Source: CANLBN01 sp965230205 (lineage in GTDB: Bacteria; Pseudomonadota; Gammaproteobacteria; Pseudomonadales; Cellvibrionaceae). Taken from it: DNA of 64,000 bases. Below the pieces are notes generated by a model. The model did not search any database. It was not told where the DNA came from and saw nothing but the letters and a program-made list of their open reading frames with translations. This document shows positions 41,928 to 49,889 of the stretch, piece by piece. The stretch is taken from contig OZ245996.1 in assembly GCA_965230205.1 (NCBI GenBank), positions 1,736,001 through 1,800,000 of the forward strand. The letters are read 5' to 3'. Every line of letters starts with the position of its first letter. Positions within the stretch are counted from its first letter, which is position 1. The translations under genes were made by a program, and so were the position numbers.

Positions 41928-42749
41928 TTAAAGGCTAAACCGTTTTCGTAAATAGTGAGCAATGCCGTCGGCATCGTGAGGGCCGATGACTGCGGTTGCG
42001 GCTTCTTTCACTTCTGGGTTTGCATTGGCAGGCGCATAGCTTTCATCTGCCGCGGCAAACATGCTGAGATCATTGTCGCTATCACCAAAGCAAACGATTT
42101 TACTGAGGCCTAGTTGCTCTCTGAGTAACTCGATCGCTCCTCCTTTGCTGGCCTTGCTGTGATGGATGTCCATCCACTTTAATCCGTTGCGTTCGATGGC
42201 TGGGCCTGAGTATGCGACTAGGTGTGCCTCGTTATTGATATCCTGTTGGATAATGTCGATGTCGGCTTCTGGGCCCAGCATACTGATATTGGTGATCGGT
42301 GCATCAGCTGGCATCTCCTCTACAGGTAAGACTAGGGTGTCTGTGCGTTTAAGGAAATCGTTTAATAAACGTTCTTCCACTTGGTTTCTTACTTTGGGGT
42401 GGTAGATAAAGTGGTTGTTGTTAACATCTGTACAGGAAATAAATGGGGTGATTTTCTGAGCAAAAGATGCTTTTAAGATATGGCCGGCTTCAGCAACGGT
42501 GAGTAAGTTTTCTAAGGAGAGCGTCTCGGCGCGAGGGTCCCAGATAATCACTCCGTTGCTGTAGATATGAGGCAAGTGAAAACCGTGGCCTTCGATAATG
42601 GTTTGTGCAGAGTGTAGGGTACGACCGGTTGCGACGGTATAGGCAATGTCTTTTTGCGCAAGCAATGCCAGTGTTTCCCGTGTAAAGGATGATATTTGTG
42701 AGGCGTCATTCAATAATGTGCCGTCTAAATCAAAAACGATTAATTCCAT
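41928..42749 (-). CDS. HAD-superfamily sugar/nucleotide phosphatase, Cof type
   Basis: A 273-aa Cof-type haloacid dehalogenase hydrolase when started at MELIVFDLDGTLLN; the frame extends to 42797. Motif I is DLDGT with the nucleophile Asp, motif II is VATGRT, and motifs III/IV are KGGAIELL and CFGDSDNDLSMF. The C2-type cap lies between motifs II and III. These enzymes dephosphorylate small sugar phosphates, nucleotides or cofactors such as PLP; specificity cannot be read from sequence. It is a single gene. Confidence 0.88.
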   Translation of the reverse strand: MELIVFDLDGTLLNDASQISSFTRETLALLAQKDIAYTVATGRTLHSAQTIIEGHGFHLPHIYSNGVIIWDPRAETLSLENLLTVAEAGHILKASFAQKITPFISCTDVNNNHFIYHPKVRNQVEERLLNDFLKRTDTLVLPVEEMPADAPITNISMLGPEADIDIIQQDINNEAHLVAYSGPAIERNGLKWMDIHHSKASKGGAIELLREQLGLSKIVCFGDSDNDLSMFAAADESYAPANANPEVKEAATAVIGPHDADGIAHYLRKRFSL

Positions 42750-42925
42750 ACCTTGTGGTAGTCTCTCAATAGTGCAGAATGGGATAAGGGGTATCATCCT
42801 ACCATGCCATGAAAATTTATTGACAATAAATGGTAGTGAATAAGTATTCCTGGTGTTGGGTATGTAGGCTATATTTATCCTTATAAAAAATATGTTTATT
42901 GTTAAAAATATAATGTGAGTGTTTA

Positions 42926-43594
42926 ATGATTAACCTGTCTTTACATGAAACTCGTGTGCTGGGTGTGCTTTTTGAAAAGGAGCACACAACGCCAGATCAG
43001 TATCCTTTGTCACTTAATGCGTTAACCAACGGCTGTAATCAAAAAAGTAATCGTGAACCAGTATTGAGCCTTGATGAAACAGAAGTGCAAGAAGCCATCG
43101 ACTTATTGATTCAAAAAGGTCTGGTAACAGAAGTGGTTGTTGGGAGCCGAGTCAAGAAATATCGCCAGCGCTTTGGCAATACTGAATTTAGCGATTTCAC
43201 ACTGTCTCTTAAAGAGCAAAGTCTTATTTGTGTATTATTTTTGCGTGGGCCACAGACACCTGGGGAATTGCGAACGCGCACAAATCGCTTATGCGACTTC
43301 AGTGATGTCCATGAGGTTGAACAAGTGTTGCAAGCATTGATAGAGCGGCCTGGTGATGCATTTGTTGCAAAGCTGCCTCGTGAAGCCGGTAAGCGTGAGT
43401 CACGTTATGTGCATTTATTCAGCGGTGATGATTTTGATTTTTCGGCCAATGTCAGTGAAGCAACGAGCTTATCGGTGCAGTCCAGTGCTGGGAATGATAG
43501 TCATGAAAGGATTGATGCGCTGGAGCAGCAGGTGGAAAGTATGCAAAACGAAATTAATGAGCTTAAGCGTTTGTGGGATGAATTAAATGCTTAA
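42926..43594 (+). CDS. yceH: YceH/UPF0502 (DUF480) family protein
   Basis: A 222-aa protein with two winged-helix domains. The N-terminus has LSLHETRVLGVLFEKEHTTP and YPLSLNALTNGCNQKSNREP, which are diagnostic for DUF480; the second half has RGPQTPGELRTRTNRLCDF and a C-terminal coiled coil (RIDALEQQVESMQNEINELK). The family is conserved in gammaproteobacteria; a DNA-binding role is inferred from the fold and the biological role is unknown. Confidence 0.93.
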   Translation: MINLSLHETRVLGVLFEKEHTTPDQYPLSLNALTNGCNQKSNREPVLSLDETEVQEAIDLLIQKGLVTEVVVGSRVKKYRQRFGNTEFSDFTLSLKEQSLICVLFLRGPQTPGELRTRTNRLCDFSDVHEVEQVLQALIERPGDAFVAKLPREAGKRESRYVHLFSGDDFDFSANVSEATSLSVQSSAGNDSHERIDALEQQVESMQNEINELKRLWDELNA

Positions 43595-43640
43595 ATGTTG
43601 AGTTGTCACTTTGTTAATTACTCCGCTGAAAAGTGAGTGG

Positions 43641-44153
43641 TTACCAATGCTCAGTGCCTGGTTCGCCTTTCCAGGGGCCGACAATTTCTTTGGTAACCCA
43701 ACCACCGTAAAAATGGCCCGGTTGAGGTTTGACTCTTTCACCATTCACAAAGCAAGGAATGCGGCCAGGATAAAATGATAGGTGATCTTTAATCGCTGCA
43801 AATGCTGAGCTAGGGTCTGTGTAGCTCCAGGCGACAACGTCTTTAATCGTATTGTCAGTTAATGCCCAGTATGTTGCATTTCCTTTCCATTCGCAAAAAG
43901 AGCTCCCTTGTACCTGTCGTAGTAATTGTATATCAATGTCTTTAGCTGGAATGTAAAAAGTCGGTGGCCCTGCTGTTTCAAGGATACGAAGACTATTGCA
44001 GCTTTTAGCGATTATATTGTCTCTTTCACCGATAATAATATTGCGATTATCGTGCTTGATGGCGGGTGGGCGAGGATAATCCCAAACAGATTCCTCTCCA
44101 GGTTGAATGTCAGTTGCGAAGTCTGGTCGTTGCTGGCCTGTGTATTTCCACAT
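43641..44153 (-). CDS. DUF427 family protein
   Basis: A 170-aa protein starting MWKYTGQQRPDFA; a GTG at 44180 would add nine residues but lacks a Shine-Dalgarno. DUF427 features are seen: KHDNRNIIIGERDNIIAKS, TAGPPTFYIPAKDI and SSFCEWKGNATYW, the last being a conserved Cys/Trp patch. DUF427 proteins are small beta-rich proteins of unproven function found widely in bacteria and fungi. It converges on yceH. Confidence 0.88.
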   Translation of the reverse strand: MWKYTGQQRPDFATDIQPGEESVWDYPRPPAIKHDNRNIIIGERDNIIAKSCNSLRILETAGPPTFYIPAKDIDIQLLRQVQGSSFCEWKGNATYWALTDNTIKDVVAWSYTDPSSAFAAIKDHLSFYPGRIPCFVNGERVKPQPGHFYGGWVTKEIVGPWKGEPGTEHW

Positions 44154-44210
44154 AATGAACGCTCTATTTTTTTCTTGCACACGTTTTTTACTGTGTTGTT
44201 TAATTGTCTA

Positions 44211-45008
44211 TTAAGGAAGCACTCCTGCAAGGCCATCAAGATAGCTTTTAAAGTTATGTATATCGTTATGTCCTGCGCCTTCTATCGCGAGTAGCTGAGT
44301 CGGTTTTTTTATTAGAGATTGCAATATCTGGCTATGACTTATTGGTATAAAGTTATCATCACTGCCATGCATCAGCACAATATCCGATACGACTTTATTG
44401 ATAATTTCATCTGTCCGAAAAGGGTAGCGTAATAGCTGGGTGGGAGCGAATGGGTATTGGGTTTTTGCAATTGCAGTCATGCTACTGAATGCAGAGACGA
44501 GTACTAATAGTTCAGGCTTTACCTGACGAGCTAATTCTGTTGCCAGTGCTGAGCCTAGTGAGCGACCATAGATGACAATAGGTTTGTCAACGTACTGTGA
44601 GGCCATAAAATCCCATGCCATACGCACATCTGCTATCAGTTGCGCTTGGCTTTGAATTTGCCCCGTACTTTTACCATAGCCGCGATAGTCAAAAATAAAT
44701 AAGTCGTAGTTCACACGCTGGTAAAAATCGACACCAGTGGTCCACTCTTCCAGGTTCCCGGCATTACCGTGTAAGAAAAATATAACGCCTTTAGGATTCG
44801 CTTGTTGAAAGTGCAGTGCGTTAAGCGTTGCGCCTTCGACGGGAATAGACACTTCTTTGAAGGGTAGGTCAAAGTCGAAGGTATGATCTTGAGGTAGTTT
44901 CTTGCCGGGAAATATCAAGGACTCCTGATAGTAGTACAGTGCAAGCATGGCTACGCCATAAAGCAACAAGGGAGTCGTAATGACAATAAGCAGTGTTTTA
45001 TTAATCAT
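44211..45008 (-). CDS. Membrane-anchored alpha/beta hydrolase (YfhR/BEM46-like)
   Basis: A 265-aa serine hydrolase with an N-terminal membrane anchor (LLIVITTPLLLYGVAMLAL). It has FFLHGNAGNLEEW (oxyanion HGN), FDYRGYGKS, the nucleophile elbow GRSLGSA, LMHGSDDNFIP with catalytic Asp, and GAGHNDIH with catalytic His. This set is typical for the YfhR/BEM46/ABHD13-17 group, probable lipid or acyl-thioester hydrolases. It follows the opposite-strand promoter region that holds the single operator-like site at 45081. Confidence 0.88.
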   Translation of the reverse strand: MINKTLLIVITTPLLLYGVAMLALYYYQESLIFPGKKLPQDHTFDFDLPFKEVSIPVEGATLNALHFQQANPKGVIFFLHGNAGNLEEWTTGVDFYQRVNYDLFIFDYRGYGKSTGQIQSQAQLIADVRMAWDFMASQYVDKPIVIYGRSLGSALATELARQVKPELLVLVSAFSSMTAIAKTQYPFAPTQLLRYPFRTDEIINKVVSDIVLMHGSDDNFIPISHSQILQSLIKKPTQLLAIEGAGHNDIHNFKSYLDGLAGVLP

Positions 45009-45080
45009 TTTTTAATCATATATGCTTTTTCATAATATAGTAAGGCTATTTTTATAAACGCTGCTAAGGGATGCTGTCAC

Positions 45081-45096
45081 TCACTACTTTTAGTAG
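45081..45096. promoter_or_regulatory. Single operator-like site related to the triple array
   Basis: TCACTACTTTTAGTAG shares the left arm TCACTA and 4-base spacer with the sites at 30721-30794, with the right arm reading TAGTAG in place of TAGTGA. It lies in the divergent region between the hydrolase and chalcone-isomerase-like genes, 70 bp before the latter. It could be a member of the same regulon; a chance match cannot be excluded. Confidence 0.35.
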
Positions 45097-45165
45097 GAGA
45101 CAATGTATTCGATTCGTTCTATATTAATGCATTAATCGACTCTCTTTAATAGCGGCACTCATACA

Positions 45166-45759
45166 ATGATTAGAGCAATTGCCCGTGTATTCAGTCTGTT
45201 TTGTGTTTTTACGATAATGCCAGTTAGTATGGCTTATGCGGCAACAGGTGAAATCATAGAAAGTGGCATTACATTTAACAATACTCTTCGGCTGGGTGAT
45301 ACAGAGTTAGTATTAAATGGAACTGGCTTGCGGAGAAAGTGGTTTATTAAAATTTACGCCGCAGGTTTATATTTACCAGAAAAGTCACAGAGTGTTGAAA
45401 ATATTCTGTCGATGGACAGCCCTAAGCGTATACGGATGCATTTTCTCTTCGGTGAGGTTTCGCGAGAGCGACTATTGAAAACATTCGATAAAGGATTTCA
45501 AGAAAATCATACACAAGAACAATTGGATGCTTTGGCAGATAAGATACTCCAATTAAAATCACTCTTTCAAACCGTGAGTAAAGGTGATGAAGTTGTTTTA
45601 GATTATATTCCCGGTATTGGTACCCAATTATTTTTCAATACCGAGTTACAAGGTGTAATTTCGGGTTTTACATTTCATCAGGCGCTCTTAAGAGTATGGC
45701 TGGGCAATAAGCCCGCCGATAAAAAACTGAAACAAGGTCTGCTGGGTGTGATTGATTAA
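45166..45759 (+). CDS. Exported chalcone isomerase-like protein
   Basis: A 197-aa protein with a signal peptide ending at AYAA-TG. The domain is the bacterial chalcone-isomerase-like fold: LVLNGTGLRRKWFIKIYAAGLYLP is the signature segment, followed by MHFLFGEVSRERLLKTFDKGF and the C-terminal LLRVWLGNKPADKKLKQGLLG. Bacterial members are periplasmic and are not known to act on flavonoids; binding of fatty acids or other hydrophobic ligands has been proposed for the fold. The stop codon lies within 60 bp of the next gene. Confidence 0.9.
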   Translation: MIRAIARVFSLFCVFTIMPVSMAYAATGEIIESGITFNNTLRLGDTELVLNGTGLRRKWFIKIYAAGLYLPEKSQSVENILSMDSPKRIRMHFLFGEVSRERLLKTFDKGFQENHTQEQLDALADKILQLKSLFQTVSKGDEVVLDYIPGIGTQLFFNTELQGVISGFTFHQALLRVWLGNKPADKKLKQGLLGVID

Positions 45760-45817
45760 GTCAATAAAGTTTTTTGTATCAATACCTTTCAATAACATGA
45801 TAGAAAAGGGTGTAATT

Positions 45818-46366
45818 ATGGATAATTATCAACAAAAAAAGACGGTGCTTTGTCGGTTAGGCATTGTATTACTAAGCCTGATAATAAGCTCAGCGTTACT
45901 CGTTATTCTTTTCTATGCGGCAAGCCAGCAAATGGGGACGATGCTATTTGCATTGTTGATTGGAGGCATTGGTTCTTGTATTTCATTTTTTTTACGCTTT
46001 CCTAAGCTCAGCAAAATTGAGCTGGAGTTTATGGTGACGTCTTGGTGGTCTGTTATTGTGCCCATGCTAGTGGGTTTGGTCATGGGCGGGTTTATTTATA
46101 TTGTATTTTTTGCGGGTATTTTAACGGGTGATGGCGGCAATGGTTTATTTACGAGCAATTTATTCCCATTATTTTCGAGCCCTCAAATAGCAGAAGGTGA
46201 ATCTCTGAGCCTTAAGATGGCCCTAGAAATCAGGCCTGTGTCGGTGCAGGATTTTGGAAAGTTATTAGTGTGGTGTTTCCTTGCGGGTTACTCTGAGCGG
46301 CTTGTGCCCAATATTTTACAAAACCTTGAGCAGAGAGGGGCTGGGAATCATGCGGATAAAACCTAA
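45818..46366 (+). CDS. Membrane protein of unknown function
   Basis: A 182-aa protein starting MDNYQQKKTVLCRLG, where AAGGG lies 7 bases before the ATG; upstream in-frame starts overlap the preceding gene and are less likely. It has three to four transmembrane segments (GIVLLSLIISSALLVILFY, MLFALLIGGIGSCISFF, WWSVIVPMLVGLVMGGFIYIVFF), a Phe/Ser-rich loop, and a C-terminal cytoplasmic part with GKLLVWCFLAGYSERLVPNIL. That last stretch resembles proteins that are regulated by or associated with envelope assemblies, but I cannot name a family. Confidence 0.65.
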   Translation: MDNYQQKKTVLCRLGIVLLSLIISSALLVILFYAASQQMGTMLFALLIGGIGSCISFFLRFPKLSKIELEFMVTSWWSVIVPMLVGLVMGGFIYIVFFAGILTGDGGNGLFTSNLFPLFSSPQIAEGESLSLKMALEIRPVSVQDFGKLLVWCFLAGYSERLVPNILQNLEQRGAGNHADKT

Positions 46367-46468
46367 GTTAGGTCGCTAATCCATTGCCAAAAATAAAATA
46401 ATAAAGGTTTCTATTTCGCCTGAATTTTCGTAATCTACCTATATTTAGAGGTTCCTATAGGTAGTGAA

Positions 46469-46789
46469 TTGTTTGTGACACTTAATGATCTCTTTCTTGT
46501 CAGCTTGTTAACTGGGGCTGCCTATGTTGTTTGGCTACATATCAATATGAGCCGTATTGCCAGGAATGCAGCAAAGCGTTACTGCGAAAAAGTCGATGTG
46601 CAGTTTTTGGATCAAAATGTTGTATTAAAAGGTATTTCGATAAAACGCTCCCCTCACTCTTTATTTGCGTTTCAGCGACAATATCATTTTGAGTTCTCTT
46701 CTGTTGGTGATTCTCGCTATAAAGGCGTTATTACTCTGGTGGGTAATAGAGTGAAGAATATTGAATTGCCACCCTATAAAATGATATGA
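46469..46789 (+). CDS. DUF3301 family protein
   Basis: A ~106-aa protein with an N-terminal membrane segment (LFLVSLLTGAAYVVWLH) followed by AKRYCEKVDVQFLDQNVVLKG and YHFEFSSVGDSRYKGVITL, the conserved core of DUF3301. The start is probably TTG (46469, AGG 7 bases before) or GTG (46475). The family is restricted to gammaproteobacteria and is functionally uncharacterised. Confidence 0.82.
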   Translation: MFVTLNDLFLVSLLTGAAYVVWLHINMSRIARNAAKRYCEKVDVQFLDQNVVLKGISIKRSPHSLFAFQRQYHFEFSSVGDSRYKGVITLVGNRVKNIELPPYKMI

Positions 46790-46862
46790 ATTCAATATTA
46801 TATTCACTGTTATCGTCTAATTGAGGCATTCTCTGTCTTTGTACCCTAGAGGTTTTCATATC

Positions 46863-47756
46863 GTGTTTCTTCGGCTTGTACCTTTTCTCTTTGCTTTGTT
46901 GTGGAGCACAGGGTTTGTTGGTGCCAAGTATGGTTTGCCTTATATAGAACCTTTCAGCTTTCTTGCCGCACGATTCTTGATTGTGCTGGTATTGCTGGGG
47001 GCTATTATCATTATGGTAAGGCCGCCTTTCCCAAGGCATAGTAAAGCGTATGCTGATGTTTTTGTTGCGGGTGTATTAATTCATGGTATTTATTTAGGCG
47101 GTGTTTTTACTTCAATTAAATTGGGTCTTCCGGCGGGCGTTGCCGCTGTTATTGTCGGGGTGCAACCTGTGTTGACAGTATTATTGGTATATCGGCTGAA
47201 GTCGCCATTAACAATACTGATTGCTATTATGGGGTTTGTTGGTTTATTGCTGGTGCTATATAACGGAGAAAATATAAGTGATGTTGAGACTGCTTTAGCC
47301 TTTAATGGACAGAGTAATATGATCAATTATTTACCCGCTGTAATTGCCTTATTTGCCATTACGCTGGGTACCCTTTATCAAAAGAAGCATTGTGCCGATG
47401 TGCATATCTTATCTTCGGCATTTTTACAGTATATTCCTACCTGTTTACTCTTTTTGGCCGCAGTTTTCTTTTTTGAGTCGGATCAGGTGTCGACTATCGT
47501 CTGGCATTCAGAGCTGATATTTGCGTTACTCTGGCTGGTGGTTGTTTTGTCGGTGGGGGCTGTATTGCTAATGAATGTGCTGTATCAGCATAATTCAGCA
47601 AATATAGCCGCTAGTTATTTTTATCTTTCACCGCCGTTTGCTTTAATACTGGCTTATTTCTTTTTCGATGAAACCATCAGTCTGATTAATTTTTTAGGCA
47701 TTATATTGATTGTTGTCAGTATTTATACAACCGCTAAGTTGCAAAAAATCAGTTGA
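46863..47756 (+). CDS. EamA-family (DMT) transporter
   Basis: A 297-aa exporter-like protein of the drug/metabolite transporter superfamily with ten transmembrane segments in two EamA repeats. It starts FLRLVPFLFALLWSTGFVGAK, typical of the family, from GTG at 46863 with AGAGG about 10 bases upstream. The repeats end with GFVGLLLVLYNGE and FFFDETISLINFLGIILIVVSIY. Substrates of such proteins are often amino acids or metabolites; none can be assigned. Confidence 0.9.
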   Translation: MFLRLVPFLFALLWSTGFVGAKYGLPYIEPFSFLAARFLIVLVLLGAIIIMVRPPFPRHSKAYADVFVAGVLIHGIYLGGVFTSIKLGLPAGVAAVIVGVQPVLTVLLVYRLKSPLTILIAIMGFVGLLLVLYNGENISDVETALAFNGQSNMINYLPAVIALFAITLGTLYQKKHCADVHILSSAFLQYIPTCLLFLAAVFFFESDQVSTIVWHSELIFALLWLVVVLSVGAVLLMNVLYQHNSANIAASYFYLSPPFALILAYFFFDETISLINFLGIILIVVSIYTTAKLQKIS

Positions 47757-47795
47757 CTATTAGTCACTACACATCACATCAACAGGATAACGACC

Positions 47796-48338
47796 GTGGC
47801 TCTGAAACCCACCATTTTTAAATTTACTGTATCAATATCCGATATTGATCGCGATTATTATAATACACTGGATTTAACCGTTGCTCAGCACCCATCTGAA
47901 ACAACCGAACGGATGATGGCACGGGTACTGGCTTATTGCATTAATGCTAGTGATCATTTGGTATTTACGACAGGCTTATCTACACCGGATGAGCCAGATA
48001 TCTGGTCGCGCAGTTTAGATGACCAGTTATTATTATGGTTGGATGTGGGTGAGCCCAGTTTTGAGCGTATTAAAAAGGCTTCACGCTTATCGCCTGTGGT
48101 TAAAGTCTATAGTTTTAATAGTAAAAGCGATGTCTGGTGGCAGCAAGAGCAACCAAAGTTTTCATCGCTCGCGGTTGATGTTTATCAGTTCCCTTGGTCG
48201 AGCATTCAATCTCTTGCATCGATAACTGAACGCTCGATGGTGTTTTCCATTACGCTAAGTGATAAGACCGCCTTTGTTGCTGCACCGCTAGGCGAGCTTG
48301 AAGTCACTTGCTCAGTGTTGCAGGAAAAAAGCCGTTAA
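47796..48338 (+). CDS. yaeQ: YaeQ family protein
   Basis: A 180-aa protein of the YaeQ family. It has the family start ALKPTIFKFTVSISDIDRDYY, ERMMARVLAYC and GLSTPDEPDIW, and LWLDVGEPSFERIKKAS. Structures of the family show a PD-(D/E)XK nuclease-like fold, with conserved acidic residues here in DEPDIW and DVGEP. Biological role is unsettled. The start is GTG (AGGAT 7 bases upstream). It follows the EamA transporter gene by 39 bp. Confidence 0.93.
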   Translation: MALKPTIFKFTVSISDIDRDYYNTLDLTVAQHPSETTERMMARVLAYCINASDHLVFTTGLSTPDEPDIWSRSLDDQLLLWLDVGEPSFERIKKASRLSPVVKVYSFNSKSDVWWQQEQPKFSSLAVDVYQFPWSSIQSLASITERSMVFSITLSDKTAFVAAPLGELEVTCSVLQEKSR

Positions 48339-48392
48339 TAGCCGGTTTAATAATGGTTAGCTCAGTGCAAACCTGTGCTTTTTCTCTTTATA

Positions 48393-48644
48393 TTATTTCA
48401 CGATAGATAAAGGCTGGTAATTTTCCAAACGGTCAATTTCATAATCAATTGCCGCGTTAACGGTTTTTAATATTGCGTGCAATCCTGCATTAGTGCGCAC
48501 ATTCTGAACGCTAATGTCAGACTGCTCCACAATTTTTGCTATATAATCCTGCACAAAAATAAGCGTGGATTGTATTTGCAATAATGTGTCTACTGGGTGT
48601 TTGTCAATTAAAGGGTTAACTTGGTGGGTATACTTGCTTTTCAT
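48393..48644 (-). CDS. Small protein, paralogue of the 48683 gene
   Basis: An 83-aa hydrophilic, helical protein with AAGGA 9 bases before the ATG. It shares with its neighbour NPLID, DTL..IQ..L...Q, and a C-terminal ...AI.YEI.RL pattern (VNAAIDYEIDRLENY). No domain or signal peptide was recognised. Tandem paralogues with good ribosome-binding sites in this order are likely real genes; function unknown. Confidence 0.65.
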   Translation of the reverse strand: MKSKYTHQVNPLIDKHPVDTLLQIQSTLIFVQDYIAKIVEQSDISVQNVRTNAGLHAILKTVNAAIDYEIDRLENYQPLSIVK

Positions 48645-48682
48645 AATCGAATTTCCTTTTTTATGAGCAATAGAAAATCTGT

Positions 48683-48943
48683 CTATCTTTCGCGTTTTTG
48701 ATGGCTTAAGCGCTGGATCTCATAGCTAATGGCCTCATTAACCATAATAAGTAAGCGAGAATAAAACTCAGTATCTGGTGATTTTGTACGGGAGCTTATT
48801 GTAGGTTTTTCTTTAGCATTGATCGCAAATGTTTGAATGCGCGCCAGCATGGCTTGAATATTGGCCAATGTGTCGAGAAAATCTGCATCAATCAGAGGGT
48901 TAGATTGATGGTGATTGTATTGTTGGTGGTAATGATCTGTCAT
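48683..48943 (-). CDS. Small protein, paralogue of the 48393 gene
   Basis: An 86-aa protein starting MTDHYHQQYNHHQSNPLID (His/Gln-rich head), with AGGA 9 bases before the ATG at 48943; an upstream start at 48964 is less supported. It shares the NPLID, IQAMLARIQ and AISYEIQRL pattern with the gene at 48393, which follows 38 bp downstream in the same direction. The pair may form a heteromer or be a recent duplication. Not recognised. Confidence 0.65.
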   Translation of the reverse strand: MTDHYHQQYNHHQSNPLIDADFLDTLANIQAMLARIQTFAINAKEKPTISSRTKSPDTEFYSRLLIMVNEAISYEIQRLSHQKRER

Positions 48944-49211
48944 GATTGAGTATCCTTTCAGCAAAGTGTTAGCGGCAAAACATAGCTGTTTTATAACTTT
49001 GGTGGCGGAGAACTAATCATTGCGTGCATCCATGTTACCGCGCTGACAGGATACTATGATTTTTTAATAAGTAAAATAAAAACATATTGCTTGCTGAATA
49101 ATGCTTTAATGAATTACTTACGCAATTTATACATGGTAATGTTTGTTTGACGTTATAATCCTCGAATGCTGAGACCAGCATAAACTTAAATAACTTATAT
49201 ATTTTATAATT

Positions 49212-49889
49212 ATGCAATCTACTATTACCCAATTCCTTACTCGGTCACTGGCTGATAATAAGCTTGATGTAGATGAGAAACATGAGCTATATCAGCTGCT
49301 GCTAACACTTGAAATTGATGAAAAACGTTTCCTGAGAAATCAGGCATTTGCCATGGTGCGTGATCAAGTTGAAAGCGGCGCGGACGTGATGAGAATGCTG
49401 ACGTGGCTAGAACGAATCGCAAAGCTAACGGATAAAAGCTATGTGACTAAGCCTGTAGAAAGCTCGGCTTATTTTAGCCCTGGTGAGCATTGTCGAGATG
49501 CAATTATTGATTTGCTAAGCTGTGCGCAAGAGCGAATTGATATTTGTGTATTTACTATTTCCGATAATCGTATCACTGATGCCGTTTATTCAGCTTATCA
49601 GCGGGGTATTGATGTTCGTATTATTACTGACAATGACAAAGCCAATGATCGAGGCAGTGATGTGTATTCCTTACAGCAAAAGGGTGTTGCGATCTGTATG
49701 GATACCTCCCCAAAACATATGCATCATAAATTTGCTTTAATTGATAGTCAGTTGATAAACGGTAGTTTTAACTGGACACGAAGTGCGACTGTGTATAATC
49801 AAGAAAATATTGTCGTCACAAATCATACTGATTTATTGAAAGAATTTAGTGCTACCTTCGAAAAGCTATGGCTGCAATTTGGTGGTTAG
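49212..49889 (+). CDS. Phospholipase D-family nuclease-like protein (single HKD)
   Basis: A 225-aa protein with a helical N-terminal part (~1-85) and a PLDc_2 domain. The single catalytic HKD motif is HHKFALID (H-x-K-x4-D), followed by NGSFNWTRSA. Single-HKD proteins act as dimers and include bacterial Nuc nuclease and mitoPLD. No signal peptide is visible, so it is probably cytoplasmic, acting on nucleic acid or phospholipid. Its last 4 bases overlap the stop of the convergent GGDEF-EAL gene. Confidence 0.85.
   Translation: MQSTITQFLTRSLADNKLDVDEKHELYQLLLTLEIDEKRFLRNQAFAMVRDQVESGADVMRMLTWLERIAKLTDKSYVTKPVESSAYFSPGEHCRDAIIDLLSCAQERIDICVFTISDNRITDAVYSAYQRGIDVRIITDNDKANDRGSDVYSLQQKGVAICMDTSPKHMHHKFALIDSQLINGSFNWTRSATVYNQENIVVTNHTDLLKEFSATFEKLWLQFGG

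Noticed and set aside
47752..47766. TGACTATTAGTCA as another member of the TCACTA operator family
   Set aside because: The arm order is inverted relative to the array sites, and the position right after a stop codon suggests at most a weak hairpin.
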